Assembly: GCA_944320865.1 (NCBI GenBank)
Contig: CALUJC010000002.1
Location: forward strand, 59,168 to 123,167
DNA from: an uncultured Bacteroides sp.
Lineage (GTDB): Bacteria; Bacteroidota; Bacteroidia; Bacteroidales; Bacteroidaceae
Direction: 5' to 3'
Length of the DNA stretch: 64,000 nt
Every line of letters starts with the position of its first letter. Positions within the stretch are counted from its first letter, which is position 1. The position numbers and the translations under genes were made by a program. The notes under the pieces were generated by a model. The model did no database searches, was not told where the DNA came from, and saw only the letters and a list, made by a program, of their open reading frames with translations. This document shows positions 17,608 to 25,900 of this stretch, one piece after another.

Positions 17608-20313
17608 TTAGAATCGGAAGGTGTAGGTGACGGATGGCAGCAGGGGCAGGAAGGTGAGCTTCTTGACCACGGTTTTCCCGTTTTGGAAGTAGCCGGGATC
17701 GGGACTCCAGTAACTATCCTCCTGCTCTGCGTAGACCAGCATGGGGTTCATGGCATTGTACACATTGTAGACGCTGATGTTCCACGTGCGCATGCCGCGC
17801 TTGGTTTTCTTGTTGAAGTTTATACCCACGTTGAGGCGATGGCTGGCGGGGATGCGGTAGTTGTTGCGGCCGGAGTAGTAGTCTTCTTCGGCTATGCTGC
17901 CGTCGGGAGTCACTATGGTGGTGCGGCGTTCGGGTATGGTGGCGGTGCCCCCGGTGTAGAACACCCACGAGGCCCCCACGTCTATGCGGTCGCTGAACTT
18001 GTGGTTGAGGCAGAGGCTGAGGTTGTGCCGACGGTCGTACTTGTAGGGGAAGCGGCGGCCTTGGTTGATGGTGCCGCCCTTAAACTGCCTGTCACTCTTG
18101 GCCAGCGTGTAGGCCAGCCATCCGGTGGTGCGGCCCGTGGTCTTCTGCACCATGAACTCCAAGCCCATGGAGCGGCCTGTGCCCATCTCTACCTTGTCTT
18201 CCCAATTGACGGAGGTGCCCATGAGGGTGACGCCGTCTTTATACTCCAGCACGTTGCGCAACTGCTTGTAGTAGCCTTCCACGGAGAACTCCCAGCCGGG
18301 TAACCCGTTGTGGTAGAGGCCTGCGGCATACTGGTTGGAGCGCATGGGGCGGATGTGGCGCGTGATGGGCACCCACAAGTCGGTAGGCATGGCGATGGGG
18401 GTGGACGACAGCAGGTGCACGTATTGCGCCATCTGCGTGAACGAGGCTTTGGCAGACAGTCCGTGCCCCAGGCGGTAGCGTGCCGACAGGCGCGGCTGGG
18501 CGGAAAAGTAAGACCGGCCTTGTGTGTGGAACAGCGACAGGTGCAGCCCTACGTTTGCGCTGAGCCGAGGGGTGAGGCGGATGTCGTCTTCCGCATAGAG
18601 GGACAGTTCGTGGCCGCGCAGCGTGTTGTTGCCTGAGCCGGCATACAGCGTGTCTTGCTCTATGGTTGCCCCGCTGACTTCCTTAATGCGGGTGCTGGTA
18701 GTTTCGGGGCGGAAAGTGTGGTACAGGTACTCTGCGCCGAATTTTACGCGGTGGGCAGGGGTTGGGGTGTAGTCGAAATCGGTACGCAGGCTCCAGTCCT
18801 CTATGCCTGAGCGGTAGTCGTAGCCGAAGTAGTGGAACTCTTCATCTTCTTGCAGGGAATAGCCTTGGCGGTAGTTGTTGCGGTTGACTATCGACATGCG
18901 GTAGCGGTTGAAGGCCATGGTAGTGTTGCTGAACAGACGGCTGCTGAATACGTAGTTCCACCGTGCCGAGGCCAGGGTATTGCCCCAGCGCAGTTTGGTT
19001 TTGTCTTCCTCCCACGAGGTGTAGCTGATGTTACTGCCATACTGCTGTTCAGTATAGTTCACCTCATATTTCCAGTTGAAGATGTCTTGCCCATTGTAGA
19101 AACCCAGGAAGAGACGGCTGCGGTCGCTAAACTTGTGGTTCAGCTTGGCATTGACGTCGTAGAAGCAATACAGGTAGTTGTCATCGTCTATCTTGATGAA
19201 AGGCATTAGCCAGGCGGTATGGGTGCCGCGTGCACTCAGCAGAAAGGAGGTGCGGTCGCGCTTCAACGGGCCTTCCAAGTGCAGCTTGGTGGTGAGGGTG
19301 CCGGTGCTCACGGTGCCATGTAGGTGCTTCATGTCCCCATCGTTGGTGCGCACGTCTACAACGGACGAGAGCCTGCCACCGTAGCGGGCAGGGAAGGAGC
19401 TTTTGTAGAGGGTGACATTCTTTATCGCCTCGGGCGTGAAGACGGAGAAGATGCCCAGCAGGTGGTCGGCGTTGTACACAGGGATGCCGTCCAGTAGCAC
19501 GAGGTTCTCGTCGGGACCGCCGCCGCGCACATACAGTCCGGAGAATCCCTCCATGCCTGCCTGCACGCCCGGCATCAGTTGCAGGGTCTTCAGCAAGTCG
19601 GCTTCGCCCAGCAGGACGGGCGTGTGCTGTATCTGCGTCAGCGGGATTTCGTGTGCGCCCATGGCAGTGCTTTCTATGCCGGCATCGCGGCGGTCGCTGG
19701 TCACCACCACCTCGTCCAGCAGGTTGTTGCTAGCCAAGGCAACGTGGAGCACGGTATCCCTGTTCAGGTAGAAATGGCTGTGGCGGGTGTCGTAACCCAT
19801 GTAGGAGATGGCCAGTTCCACCTCTCCCTCGGGCAAGGTGAGGGTGTAGAAGCCGAAAGCGTTGGTTGATGTGCCCGTTTTGCGCAGGCTTTCCACGATG
19901 TTGGCGCCTATCAGCGTTTCAGCCGAGGCTTGGTCGGTGACGTAGCCGCTGATGGTGTATTTCTTGAGTTCGGCCCGTGGCGGCAGAGGACGGCGGTGCA
20001 ACAGGATGTGGTGGCCTTTTATTTCGTAGCCCACGGGCTGACTGGCAAAGGCTCGCTGCAGAATCTCGTTGATGGTCAGGCTGTCGGCTTTCAGCGAGAT
20101 GCGGTGGATGAGTTTCACGTCTTGCCCGTAGACGAAGGTGAAGCCGGTGGAGTTTTCCAATTGCCGGACGAAGCCGGGAAGCGTGGCGTTGTGTACTTCC
20201 AGTGAGAGCCTGGCTTGCAGGCTTTGTGCAGATAGCGAGATGCTTAAAAGAGCCACGCACACTAGGAGCACTGTCCTGATGGCGTGGGCTTTGGAAACAG
20301 TAGAAAGGTTCAT
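17608..20313 (-). CDS. TonB-dependent receptor with STN signalling domain (FecA-like transducer)
   Basis: A 901-residue outer-membrane receptor. Order: signal peptide (1-29, ending SLSAQS); STN/secretin-like signalling domain (about 33-100, containing LEVHNATLPGFVRQLENSTG); carboxypeptidase-regulatory-like domain (about 117-205, from YTISGYVTDQASAETLIGAN); a TonB-box-like DEVVVTS; plug domain (about 212-330, with YVRGGGPDENLVLLDGIP); then the 22-strand barrel ending in the aromatic TYTFRF. The STN domain plus a neighbouring FecR and ECF sigma indicate a transducer that reports ligand binding to the cell interior. The substrate is probably scarce, such as an iron complex, but nothing in the sequence fixes it. 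FecR lies 15 bases upstream. Confidence 0.93.
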   Translation of the reverse strand: MNLSTVSKAHAIRTVLLVCVALLSISLSAQSLQARLSLEVHNATLPGFVRQLENSTGFTFVYGQDVKLIHRISLKADSLTINEILQRAFASQPVGYEIKGHHILLHRRPLPPRAELKKYTISGYVTDQASAETLIGANIVESLRKTGTSTNAFGFYTLTLPEGEVELAISYMGYDTRHSHFYLNRDTVLHVALASNNLLDEVVVTSDRRDAGIESTAMGAHEIPLTQIQHTPVLLGEADLLKTLQLMPGVQAGMEGFSGLYVRGGGPDENLVLLDGIPVYNADHLLGIFSVFTPEAIKNVTLYKSSFPARYGGRLSSVVDVRTNDGDMKHLHGTVSTGTLTTKLHLEGPLKRDRTSFLLSARGTHTAWLMPFIKIDDDNYLYCFYDVNAKLNHKFSDRSRLFLGFYNGQDIFNWKYEVNYTEQQYGSNISYTSWEEDKTKLRWGNTLASARWNYVFSSRLFSNTTMAFNRYRMSIVNRNNYRQGYSLQEDEEFHYFGYDYRSGIEDWSLRTDFDYTPTPAHRVKFGAEYLYHTFRPETTSTRIKEVSGATIEQDTLYAGSGNNTLRGHELSLYAEDDIRLTPRLSANVGLHLSLFHTQGRSYFSAQPRLSARYRLGHGLSAKASFTQMAQYVHLLSSTPIAMPTDLWVPITRHIRPMRSNQYAAGLYHNGLPGWEFSVEGYYKQLRNVLEYKDGVTLMGTSVNWEDKVEMGTGRSMGLEFMVQKTTGRTTGWLAYTLAKSDRQFKGGTINQGRRFPYKYDRRHNLSLCLNHKFSDRIDVGASWVFYTGGTATIPERRTTIVTPDGSIAEEDYYSGRNNYRIPASHRLNVGINFNKKTKRGMRTWNISVYNVYNAMNPMLVYAEQEDSYWSPDPGYFQNGKTVVKKLTFLPLLPSVTYTFRF

Positions 20314-20327
20314 GTTGTATAGGTAGG

Positions 20328-21206
20328 TTATTGTTTGTTGTCAATGATATACCCGTTTCTCTCTGCCCGGCAGTCAAAGCCTGTGGCCTCTTGCAGCAGG
20401 TCGAGGATGTCTTCAAGCCGTTCGTCGGTGCGGAAGGTGGCCGTTATGCGGTACTGCCGCAGCGAGTCGTCGGCAATGCGCACCTTCGTGTGGTAGGCGT
20501 TGGACAGCTGGCGGGCAATCTCCTCCAGGGTCTCTTGGTCGAAGCGCAGGATGCCGTGCGTCCACAGCACTTCGTCCGCCGCCCGTGGCGCAGGGGCGTG
20601 TGCCAGGGTGCCCGTCTGTTTGTCGTAGATGGCGTTTTCGCCCGGCGAGAGTATCAACGCCTCGCCCGTCTGCCCGGTGCTGACGGCCACGCGGCCCTCG
20701 AGCAGAGTGGTTTTCACTTGGCGGTCGGCCTTGTAGGCCTCTACGTTGAAGTGCGTGCCCAGTACTTGTACGCGCACAGCTTCGGCCTGCACGATGAAGG
20801 GGTGCAGCGTGTCGCGCGCCACGTCGAAGCGGGCTTCGCCTTCAAGGGTGACTTGCCGTTCCTTGTCCTTGAAGCGTTTGGGGTAGGTCAGGGTGGAGTA
20901 GTGGTTCAGTGTTACTTCCGAGCCGTCGGGCAGGTGCAGGGTGCGCACTTCGGCAAGGGTGCTGACGGTCTGCATAGGCGCGGGCATCCACGTTTGCCAT
21001 ATGAGCCATCCGGCCAGAAAGGCGAGGGCTATGCAGGCTGCCACGCTTATGCGTTTGGCCCATAGCAGGTAGCGGCGTCGGCGGCGGGCAGCGTGCAGGC
21101 GCTGCCGGAGCAGCGGCCAGGTGCTGTGTGCCGAATATCGGCCTCGAGGCGAGCGGGTGGAGGCTACAAGCTTATCCAGTAGTTGGGTAAAGCGGAGATT
21201 ATCCAT
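20328..21206 (-). CDS. FecR-family anti-sigma factor
   Basis: A single-pass inner-membrane regulator of 292 residues. A short cytoplasmic N-terminus (1-50, ending in an Arg-rich run) would hold the ECF sigma factor. One membrane helix follows (about 53-70), then a periplasmic FecR domain with LPDGSEVTLNHYSTLTYP, GEARFDVARD and VLGTHFNVEAY, and a C-terminal DUF4974-like STN-fold part (LRFDQETLEEIARQLSNAY to the end). It lies between two lipoprotein genes and the TonB receptor. By analogy with FecR it relays the receptor's state to the sigma factor. Confidence 0.93.
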   Translation of the reverse strand: MDNLRFTQLLDKLVASTRSPRGRYSAHSTWPLLRQRLHAARRRRRYLLWAKRISVAACIALAFLAGWLIWQTWMPAPMQTVSTLAEVRTLHLPDGSEVTLNHYSTLTYPKRFKDKERQVTLEGEARFDVARDTLHPFIVQAEAVRVQVLGTHFNVEAYKADRQVKTTLLEGRVAVSTGQTGEALILSPGENAIYDKQTGTLAHAPAPRAADEVLWTHGILRFDQETLEEIARQLSNAYHTKVRIADDSLRQYRITATFRTDERLEDILDLLQEATGFDCRAERNGYIIDNKQ

Positions 21207-21216
21207 TATTATGTGT

Positions 21217-21657
21217 TTACTTTATATTCAATTTTAATGTGATTTGTGTGGAGTGTATATCCCTATTTTGTGGTTTACAAGTGAGATATACTGTTTCCGA
21301 TTGCTTGATGCGTCGGGGAAAGATGCGGAGGCGTACGTTAGCCGACTTTTTTTGCGCCGGGATGGTAACGCTTTTGTCAAGCAATTGAAAAATGGCTTCT
21401 TTACTTGGTTTCCAAGAGCCACCTCCTGCATTCCATTGACTGGTGATGGTCACTTTTCGGTCTTTGTCAGATTTTTCCGTGGCTATGATCGTGACGATGA
21501 TATCATGGGTGTCTTCTGTTTTAGGAAAAGTGAATTCCCGGTAGGTGTGTTTGAAACCGAGGTACTGTTTTGGGTAGTGTTCACTTTCGCTGCATGCAAC
21601 CAGTGCGTTCAATGCGATTATCAGGCTGATATTCCGAATGAGTGCTTTTATCGTCAT
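21217..21657 (-). CDS. Small lipoprotein, possible Calx-beta/DUF4843-like fold
   Basis: A 146-residue predicted lipoprotein. The signal peptide ends LNALVAC, with Cys22 lipidated. The mature chain is all-beta in appearance, with alternating hydrophobic residues (HDIIVTIIATEKSDKDRKV, then SVTIPAQKKSANVRLRIFP). The pattern of a strand, then VTIPAxxxSA, then a closing strand resembles small Calx-beta/DUF4843-type surface lipoproteins. I cannot name a family with confidence. It is inserted between the sigma factor and FecR, 10 bases before fecR, which is not the usual layout of these regulatory pairs. Confidence 0.6.
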   Translation of the reverse strand: MTIKALIRNISLIIALNALVACSESEHYPKQYLGFKHTYREFTFPKTEDTHDIIVTIIATEKSDKDRKVTITSQWNAGGGSWKPSKEAIFQLLDKSVTIPAQKKSANVRLRIFPRRIKQSETVYLTCKPQNRDIHSTQITLKLNIK

Positions 21658-21686
21658 AACTGTCTTGTTTTTTATTTGTCATTTCT

Positions 21687-21860
21687 TTACCTTGACATTA
21701 GCCGTAAATTGATTTGTTGGGAGTGGGTATCTGTGTCTAACGGCGTGTAGTTGAGTTGTACTTTCTTGTTGCGGGTGATGTTCATGCCTCCGCCGCATGC
21801 GTTTAGTGCGAGTAGGGCGGCTGTAAGGCCGAAGACTTGTAGTAATACTTTTAGTGTCAT
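21687..21860 (-). CDS. 57-residue lipoprotein in the ECF/FecR operon
   Basis: A short frame starting ATG at 21858-21860 and stopping at 21687-21689. The protein begins MTLKVLLQVFGLTAALLALN and continues ACGGGMNITR, so it has a clean lipobox (LNAC) with Cys22 and only 36 mature residues, ending NLRLMSR. The lipobox with Gly-Gly-Gly after Cys is typical of exported Bacteroidetes lipoproteins, which supports it as a real gene despite its size. It lies 30 bases upstream of the 146-residue lipoprotein and 90 bases after the sigma gene, same strand. No function can be assigned. Confidence 0.6.
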   Translation of the reverse strand: MTLKVLLQVFGLTAALLALNACGGGMNITRNKKVQLNYTPLDTDTHSQQINLRLMSR

Positions 21861-21949
21861 AAGGGTTCAGGTTTTTAGATTATTCTTCTCTTTTCCCTTA
21901 AAGACAAGAAAGTGGGATAAAGTCCCTACGGCATCTTGGCAAAAGAATG

Positions 21950-22498
21950 TTAAAGATAGGGGGCGAGCATCTCTTTGAGGCGGGCGATGGCTTTTTGCAG
22001 TTGCGCGTCGACGGTGTTGGTGCTGATGCCTAAGGCTTCGGCTACTTCGGCATAGCTTTGTTTCTCTTCGCGGACGCGGATGAATACCTCGCGGCAACGC
22101 TGGGGCAGGCGGTCGAGGGCCTTGACGTAGTGGGCAAACAGCTCCTCGCTGATAAGGGCGTCTTCGGGTGAAGCGTCGTTGTGGGGAGATTCGGGCAGCT
22201 TGTCGGCAGATAGAGTGGGGCGGCGGGCTTCCCGCTCCAGGTAGTTGAGGGCGGCGTTGCGGGTGAGGATGAAGCAATAGTCCTCGATGTCGGCCACGGC
22301 AGGCAACTTGTCGCGCAGTTGCCACAGCTTCATGAAGACGTCGAGCACCACCTCCTGTGCCCATTCCTCGCGCTTCAGGTAGTAGCAGGCGATGCGGAAC
22401 AGACGGTCGTAGCACAGGTCATAGAAGCTGTGGAAGGCCTGTTCGGAGTCGTCTTCCTTCATCTGGCGCAGGTAGCGGCGCACTTCTTGTTCGGTCAT
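21950..22498 (-). CDS. ECF RNA polymerase sigma factor, FecI-like
   Basis: A 182-residue ECF sigma factor of the Bacteroidetes sigma-70 family. The region 2 part includes AFHSFYDLCYDRLFRIACYY and VVLDVFMKLWQLRDKLP. Region 4 carries LPQRCREVFIRVREEKQSYAEVA followed by the helix-turn-helix LGISTNTVDAQLQKAIARLKE. It is the first gene of the operon running to DUF4249 and presumably drives it, with FecR as its partner. The 114-base gap upstream is almost filled by a heptamer-repeat palindrome, leaving little room for an ordinary promoter. Confidence 0.93.
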   Translation of the reverse strand: MTEQEVRRYLRQMKEDDSEQAFHSFYDLCYDRLFRIACYYLKREEWAQEVVLDVFMKLWQLRDKLPAVADIEDYCFILTRNAALNYLEREARRPTLSADKLPESPHNDASPEDALISEELFAHYVKALDRLPQRCREVFIRVREEKQSYAEVAEALGISTNTVDAQLQKAIARLKEMLAPYL

Positions 22499-22514
22499 GA
22501 CGTTAGTCTGGTGT

Positions 22515-22617
22515 TAAGTATCAAGTGTTAGTGATTAAGTATTAGCGATTAGTGATTAACGGCGGGTGTATCTGCCACTTCATCACTAATCACTAATACC
22601 TAATACTTAGACTTAAT
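22515..22617. repeat. Inverted array of heptamer repeats (site 1)
   Basis: Six 7-base units on the left (22515-22556: TAAGTAT, CAAGTGT, TAGTGAT, TAAGTAT, TAGCGAT, TAGTGAT), a 26-base centre, then units of the opposite orientation (22583-22617: TCACTAA, TCACTAA, TACCTAA, TACTTAG and one more). The two sides can pair into a long stem. The array runs into the stop codon of the DHOD-like gene and ends 16 bases before the sigma-factor ATG. Confidence 0.85.
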
Positions 22618-23593
22618 CTCGCATTGCAAAGTATTTCAGGAACTGTGTGCGCTCAAAGGTGTTCACGCCCTTCGGGTCATTAAGGTTGAGTTTTCCTTTG
22701 AACTGGGCGATGCTTTCCATGCCTTTGCCTTCCATCCATTGCTTTAAGAAGGCGTTGTATTCGGCAATGACGGAGGCCGACTGTTGGTAGATGGCGCTGC
22801 ACACTTCTACGGCGGAAGCCCCGGCCAACAAGGCCTTCACGATGCCTTCGGCGCTGTGTATTCCGCCCGAAGCGGCATAGTCGAGCTTGTTCACGGCTGC
22901 CGAGGCAATGCCTATCCAGCGGAGCACATGGGGAAGTTCGCTGCCATTGCTGAAGACGGGTCCCGTGGTCTGCACCATCTTGTCAATGTCAATGTCCGGC
23001 TGGTAGAAGCGGTTGAACAGCACCACGGCGTCAGCCCCATTGGCTTGCAGCTGGTCGATGAGGGCCACGGGATTGGTGAGGTTGTCGCCCAGCTTCATAA
23101 TGACGGGGATGGAGACAGTGCCCTTCACGTGGCGCAGAATGTCGATGTGGCGCTGCTCGAAGCTGCCGTAAGTGTATTGGGCATCGGCTTGCAGGGCCAG
23201 GATGTTTATCTCTAGTGCATCGGCCCCGGCGGCTTCTATCTGTCGGGCAAAGTCAATCCAGTGGTCGTCGCTGTAGCAGTTGATGCTGGCGATGATGGGG
23301 ATGGAGCATGCCTGCTTGCTTTCCTTGATGAGGTTGAGATACTCGTTCAGCTTGTGCTGGCGGATGTAGGCGGCCAGGTATTCGCTGCCTTCGGGATACA
23401 TGTTCAGGTCGCCCTGGTGGTCTACCTCCATCATGATTTGCTCCTCGAAGAGCGACTTGAGCACGATGGCGCCTGCGCCCGCTTCGTCCAGCTTGCGGTT
23501 CTTGGCGGCGTTGTCGGTGAGGCCCGAGCTGCTGACGATGATGGGGTTGCGTAGCCGCAGCCCTGCGAATGTGGTTTCTAACGTTGTTGCCAT
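22613..23593 (-). CDS. Dihydroorotate dehydrogenase-like flavoprotein
   Basis: A TIM-barrel FMN protein of 326 residues related to class 1 dihydroorotate dehydrogenase and to the N-terminal part of dihydropyrimidine dehydrogenase-type enzymes. Family features are LRNPIIVSSSGLTDNAAKN, AIVLKSLFEEQI, PVIMKLGDNL and the FMN phosphate region YAASGGIHSAEGIVKALLAGA followed by VEVCSAIYQ. It is annotated in Bacteroidetes as dihydroorotate dehydrogenase-like and may not be the pyrimidine-pathway enzyme. The true substrate is uncertain. It is the last of a three-gene minus-strand group with yggS and DUF4494. Confidence 0.85.
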   Translation of the reverse strand: MATTLETTFAGLRLRNPIIVSSSGLTDNAAKNRKLDEAGAGAIVLKSLFEEQIMMEVDHQGDLNMYPEGSEYLAAYIRQHKLNEYLNLIKESKQACSIPIIASINCYSDDHWIDFARQIEAAGADALEINILALQADAQYTYGSFEQRHIDILRHVKGTVSIPVIMKLGDNLTNPVALIDQLQANGADAVVLFNRFYQPDIDIDKMVQTTGPVFSNGSELPHVLRWIGIASAAVNKLDYAASGGIHSAEGIVKALLAGASAVEVCSAIYQQSASVIAEYNAFLKQWMEGKGMESIAQFKGKLNLNDPKGVNTFERTQFLKYFAMRD

Positions 23594-23612
23594 GATGTAT
23601 GTGGATTTTGGG

Positions 23613-24281
23613 TTAATAATTTCTTTCTCCGAAGATGTGGCTGCCCACGCGCACCAGGGTGCTGCCGGCGGCTATGGCCTCGTGATAGTCGTGGGACATG
23701 CCCATCGACAGCTCTTTGAACCACGGCGCCTGGGGAAACCACTCAGCCTTGACCTCGTGGAACAAGGCCGCCAGCCCTTGGAACTCCGCCTGCACCTGTT
23801 GCATATCGTCCGTATTGGTGGCCATGCCCATAAGGCCGCACAGGCGCACGTGCTCCAGTTGCCTCCATTGGCCGGAGGCGAGGTATTGGCGGCACTCGTC
23901 GGGTGTGAAGCCGAACTTCGTTTCCTCCCGGGCGATGTGCACCTGCAGCAGGCAGTCCACCGTGCGGCCGGCCTTGGCAGCCTGGCGGTCCACCTCGGCC
24001 AGCAGGTGGGGTGAGTCAATGCTATGGATGAGGGTCACGTAGGGCGCGATGTACTTCACCTTGTTCGTCTGCAGGTGACCGATGAAGTGCCACTCTATGT
24101 CCCCGGGCAAGGCTTCGTGCTTGGCCTGCAGTTCTTGCGCCTTGCTTTCGCCGAAGATGCGCTGACCGGCTTGGTAGGCCTCGCGTATGGCTTCGGCGGG
24201 ATGGAATTTGGAGACGGCTACCAGCCGTACTCCTTGGGGCAGTTCTGCCCATACTTGTTGCAGATTCTTTGCGATGTCCAT
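23613..24281 (-). CDS. YggS/PLPBP family pyridoxal phosphate-binding protein
   Basis: A 222-residue PLP-binding homeostasis protein with a single alanine-racemase-like barrel. The PLP lysine is in LVAVSKFHPAEAI (Lys25), and further motifs are FGESKAQELQ, WHFIGHLQTNK, the SIDS region, LSMGMSHDY, and the end VRVGSHIFGER. The length is that of the family. It has no known catalytic reaction and buffers vitamin B6 and amino-acid metabolism. It starts 33 bases after DUF4494 and ends 20 bases before the DHOD-like gene. Confidence 0.94.
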   Translation of the reverse strand: MDIAKNLQQVWAELPQGVRLVAVSKFHPAEAIREAYQAGQRIFGESKAQELQAKHEALPGDIEWHFIGHLQTNKVKYIAPYVTLIHSIDSPHLLAEVDRQAAKAGRTVDCLLQVHIAREETKFGFTPDECRQYLASGQWRQLEHVRLCGLMGMATNTDDMQQVQAEFQGLAALFHEVKAEWFPQAPWFKELSMGMSHDYHEAIAAGSTLVRVGSHIFGERNY

Positions 24282-24313
24282 ATAGCTTCGCTTTCCTTTC
24301 TTGGGCTTGTCGG

Positions 24314-24793
24314 TTAGGCTTGTTTGGCTTCGTACTCGGGCTTGTCGTCGGGCTCGGCGCTGAAGGGGTAGACGTCCATGATGGCGGTTTCGGCTACGGA
24401 GGCTATCTGATAGTCGGCCATAGTGCCCTTCATGCCTTCGTCCAGCTTCTTGACGGCATCGCGCAGGTCGGCTGCCTGCACCAGCACCTGGGTGGAAGTC
24501 TTCTTCTCCACGCCGCTCTTTTCGTCAAGGGTGATAAATACAAGTTTGCACTTGAACCAGCGGTCGGCTGCCTCTTCTTCCGAAGGGAACAGTTCGGAGT
24601 AGTTGGCGCGCTTGATGTCGGACACTGTCCACTCGCCCGACATGAACGGGGTCATCTCCTCCGTGATACGGGCTTCGGCCTCGGTGAAGGTGAGGGCATC
24701 CACCAGATAAGGTTCAGTCACTTTCTTCTGCATGCCGTTCTCCATTGTCTTGTCGTAACGGATTTTGCATTCAAACCATGTATGCATTGCCAT
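24314..24793 (-). CDS. DUF4494 domain protein
   Basis: A 159-residue soluble protein, recognised as the Bacteroidales DUF4494 family from WFECKIRYDKTMENGMQKKV at the start and WFKCKLVFITLDEKSG in the middle. These two stretches look like an internal repeat of one beta-rich fold (WFxCKxxY/F). No catalytic residues stand out and no function is known. It is first in the minus-strand group with yggS and the DHOD-like gene. Its leader contains a GC-rich hairpin (about 24828-24849, GGGGCAG/CTGCCCC) just after a good -7 element. Confidence 0.82.
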   Translation of the reverse strand: MAMHTWFECKIRYDKTMENGMQKKVTEPYLVDALTFTEAEARITEEMTPFMSGEWTVSDIKRANYSELFPSEEEAADRWFKCKLVFITLDEKSGVEKKTSTQVLVQAADLRDAVKKLDEGMKGTMADYQIASVAETAIMDVYPFSAEPDDKPEYEAKQA

Positions 24794-24855
24794 AATTCTG
24801 TCTTGTCTTTTAAGGGTTAAACATATGAGGGGGCAGTCCCTGCCCCTTCATGCCG

Positions 24856-24863
24856 CAAATGTA
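24856..24863 (-). promoter_or_regulatory. -7 element for the DUF4494-yggS group
   Basis: The minus strand reads TACATTTG. The start would fall near 24849, directly at the base of a GC-rich hairpin in the leader. No clear -33 TTTG is seen. Confidence 0.5.
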
Positions 24864-25010
24864 CGATAAAAAACGGAAAAAGGGGCGATTGTGAGCGAAG
24901 ATTGTTGCCCCTCTGTGCGGCGGCCGTGTCTTTGGGAGGAAAAGGCAGTTCAACAGGAAGGAAAAGCATCTGCAACATGAGCGAAAAGTTTCTTTTGCTA
25001 ATATATAAAC

Positions 25011-25094
25011 TATAAACCAAGCCTTGAAATATATAAACCAAGGATTGGGATATGTATTGCAAGGCTTGAAATTTGTATACCAAGTCTTGAAATA
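25011..25094. repeat. Tandem array, four units of 21 bp
   Basis: Four adjacent 21-base units at 25011, 25032, 25053 and 25074, sharing the core CCAAGNCTTGAAATA with scattered changes. The core itself is near-palindromic (CAAGNCTTG). It lies in the 415-base gene-free stretch 24794-25208 between the DUF4494 promoter and the dedA terminator. Reading frames across it show a 7-residue repeat but no start context or domain, so I treat it as non-coding. Confidence 0.85.
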
Positions 25095-25134
25095 TAAGTT
25101 CTCACGTAGCACGGCATATTTTCCAAAGGGATAG

Positions 25135-25182
25135 AAAAAAGTCCGCCCTACGGTGAAGGTTAGTTTTCACCGTAGGGCGGGC
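25135..25182 (-). terminator. Rho-independent terminator after dedA
   Basis: A perfect 15-bp stem CCGCCCTACGGTGAA (25143-25157) / TTCACCGTAGGGCGG (25166-25180), extendable to 17-18 bp, with an 8-base loop. On the minus strand it is followed by six U (25135-25140). It closes the glnS-TPR-dedA group. Confidence 0.9.
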
Positions 25183-25208
25183 TTGGCTCTGTAGGGGCGC
25201 GGGGCAGG

Positions 25209-25862
25209 TCAGGCTGCTTTGGGCGTTTTCTTCAGCCCCTTGTAGATGAGGAAGGCCACGACGAGCACGGCCACGGCCAGTATGCCGTAGCCTATCTCGT
25301 GGCTGTATTTGGTGGCGAGGACGTAGACGTCTTCAGTGGTCTTCACCGGGGTGAGGCGGTAGATGAGGTAGCCGATGAGGGCGAGGATGATGTTCCACAG
25401 TCCGGCGCCCAGGGTGGTGTAGAGCAGGAAGGGGCGCATCTTCATGCCGGCCAGTCCGGCGGGGATACTGATGAGCTGGCGCACGGCGGGGATGAGGCGG
25501 CCGAAGAAGGTGGAGGCGGCACCGTGCTTACGGAAATATTCCTCGGCGTGGCGCACCTTCTGCTCGTCGAGCAGGCACATGTGGCCGATGCGGCTGTTGG
25601 CAAACTTATAGACCAGCGGCCGACCCAGCCACTTGGCCAGGTAGTAGTTGACCAGTGCGCCGATATTGGCGCCGATGGTGGCGAAGACGACGACGAGGAC
25701 GATGTTCATCGAGTCGTCGGCCATGGCCTTCCAGGCGGCGGGCGGCACGATGACTTCGGAGGGGAAGGGGATGAACGAGCTTTCGATGGCCATGAACAGG
25801 GTCACGACCCAGTAGTTGAGGTTTTCGAGTATCCAGCGGATGAGTTCGGCGGATGATTCCAT
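25209..25862 (-). CDS. DedA/SNARE-associated family membrane protein
   Basis: A 217-residue multi-helix inner-membrane protein of the DedA (VTT domain) family, thought to be lipid (undecaprenyl phosphate or phosphatidylethanolamine) flippases or half-transporters. Visible features are the first helix region FMAIESSFIPFPSEVIVPPA with the conserved acidic and proline residues, the re-entrant GANIGALVNYYLAKWLGRP, and the signature FFGRLIPAVRQLISIPAG with its key arginines. It follows the TPR gene by 38 bases and has a strong terminator after it. Confidence 0.92.
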   Translation of the reverse strand: MESSAELIRWILENLNYWVVTLFMAIESSFIPFPSEVIVPPAAWKAMADDSMNIVLVVVFATIGANIGALVNYYLAKWLGRPLVYKFANSRIGHMCLLDEQKVRHAEEYFRKHGAASTFFGRLIPAVRQLISIPAGLAGMKMRPFLLYTTLGAGLWNIILALIGYLIYRLTPVKTTEDVYVLATKYSHEIGYGILAVAVLVVAFLIYKGLKKTPKAA

Positions 25863-25900
25863 GTGGTTGCGGTTTTGTTTTAATAAATTGTCTTGATGGT

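Noticed and set aside
24810-25112. Minus-strand frame of about 100 codons with a 7-residue repeat
   Set aside because: It is the translation of the 21-bp array, has no start context or known domain, and overlaps the DUF4494 promoter.
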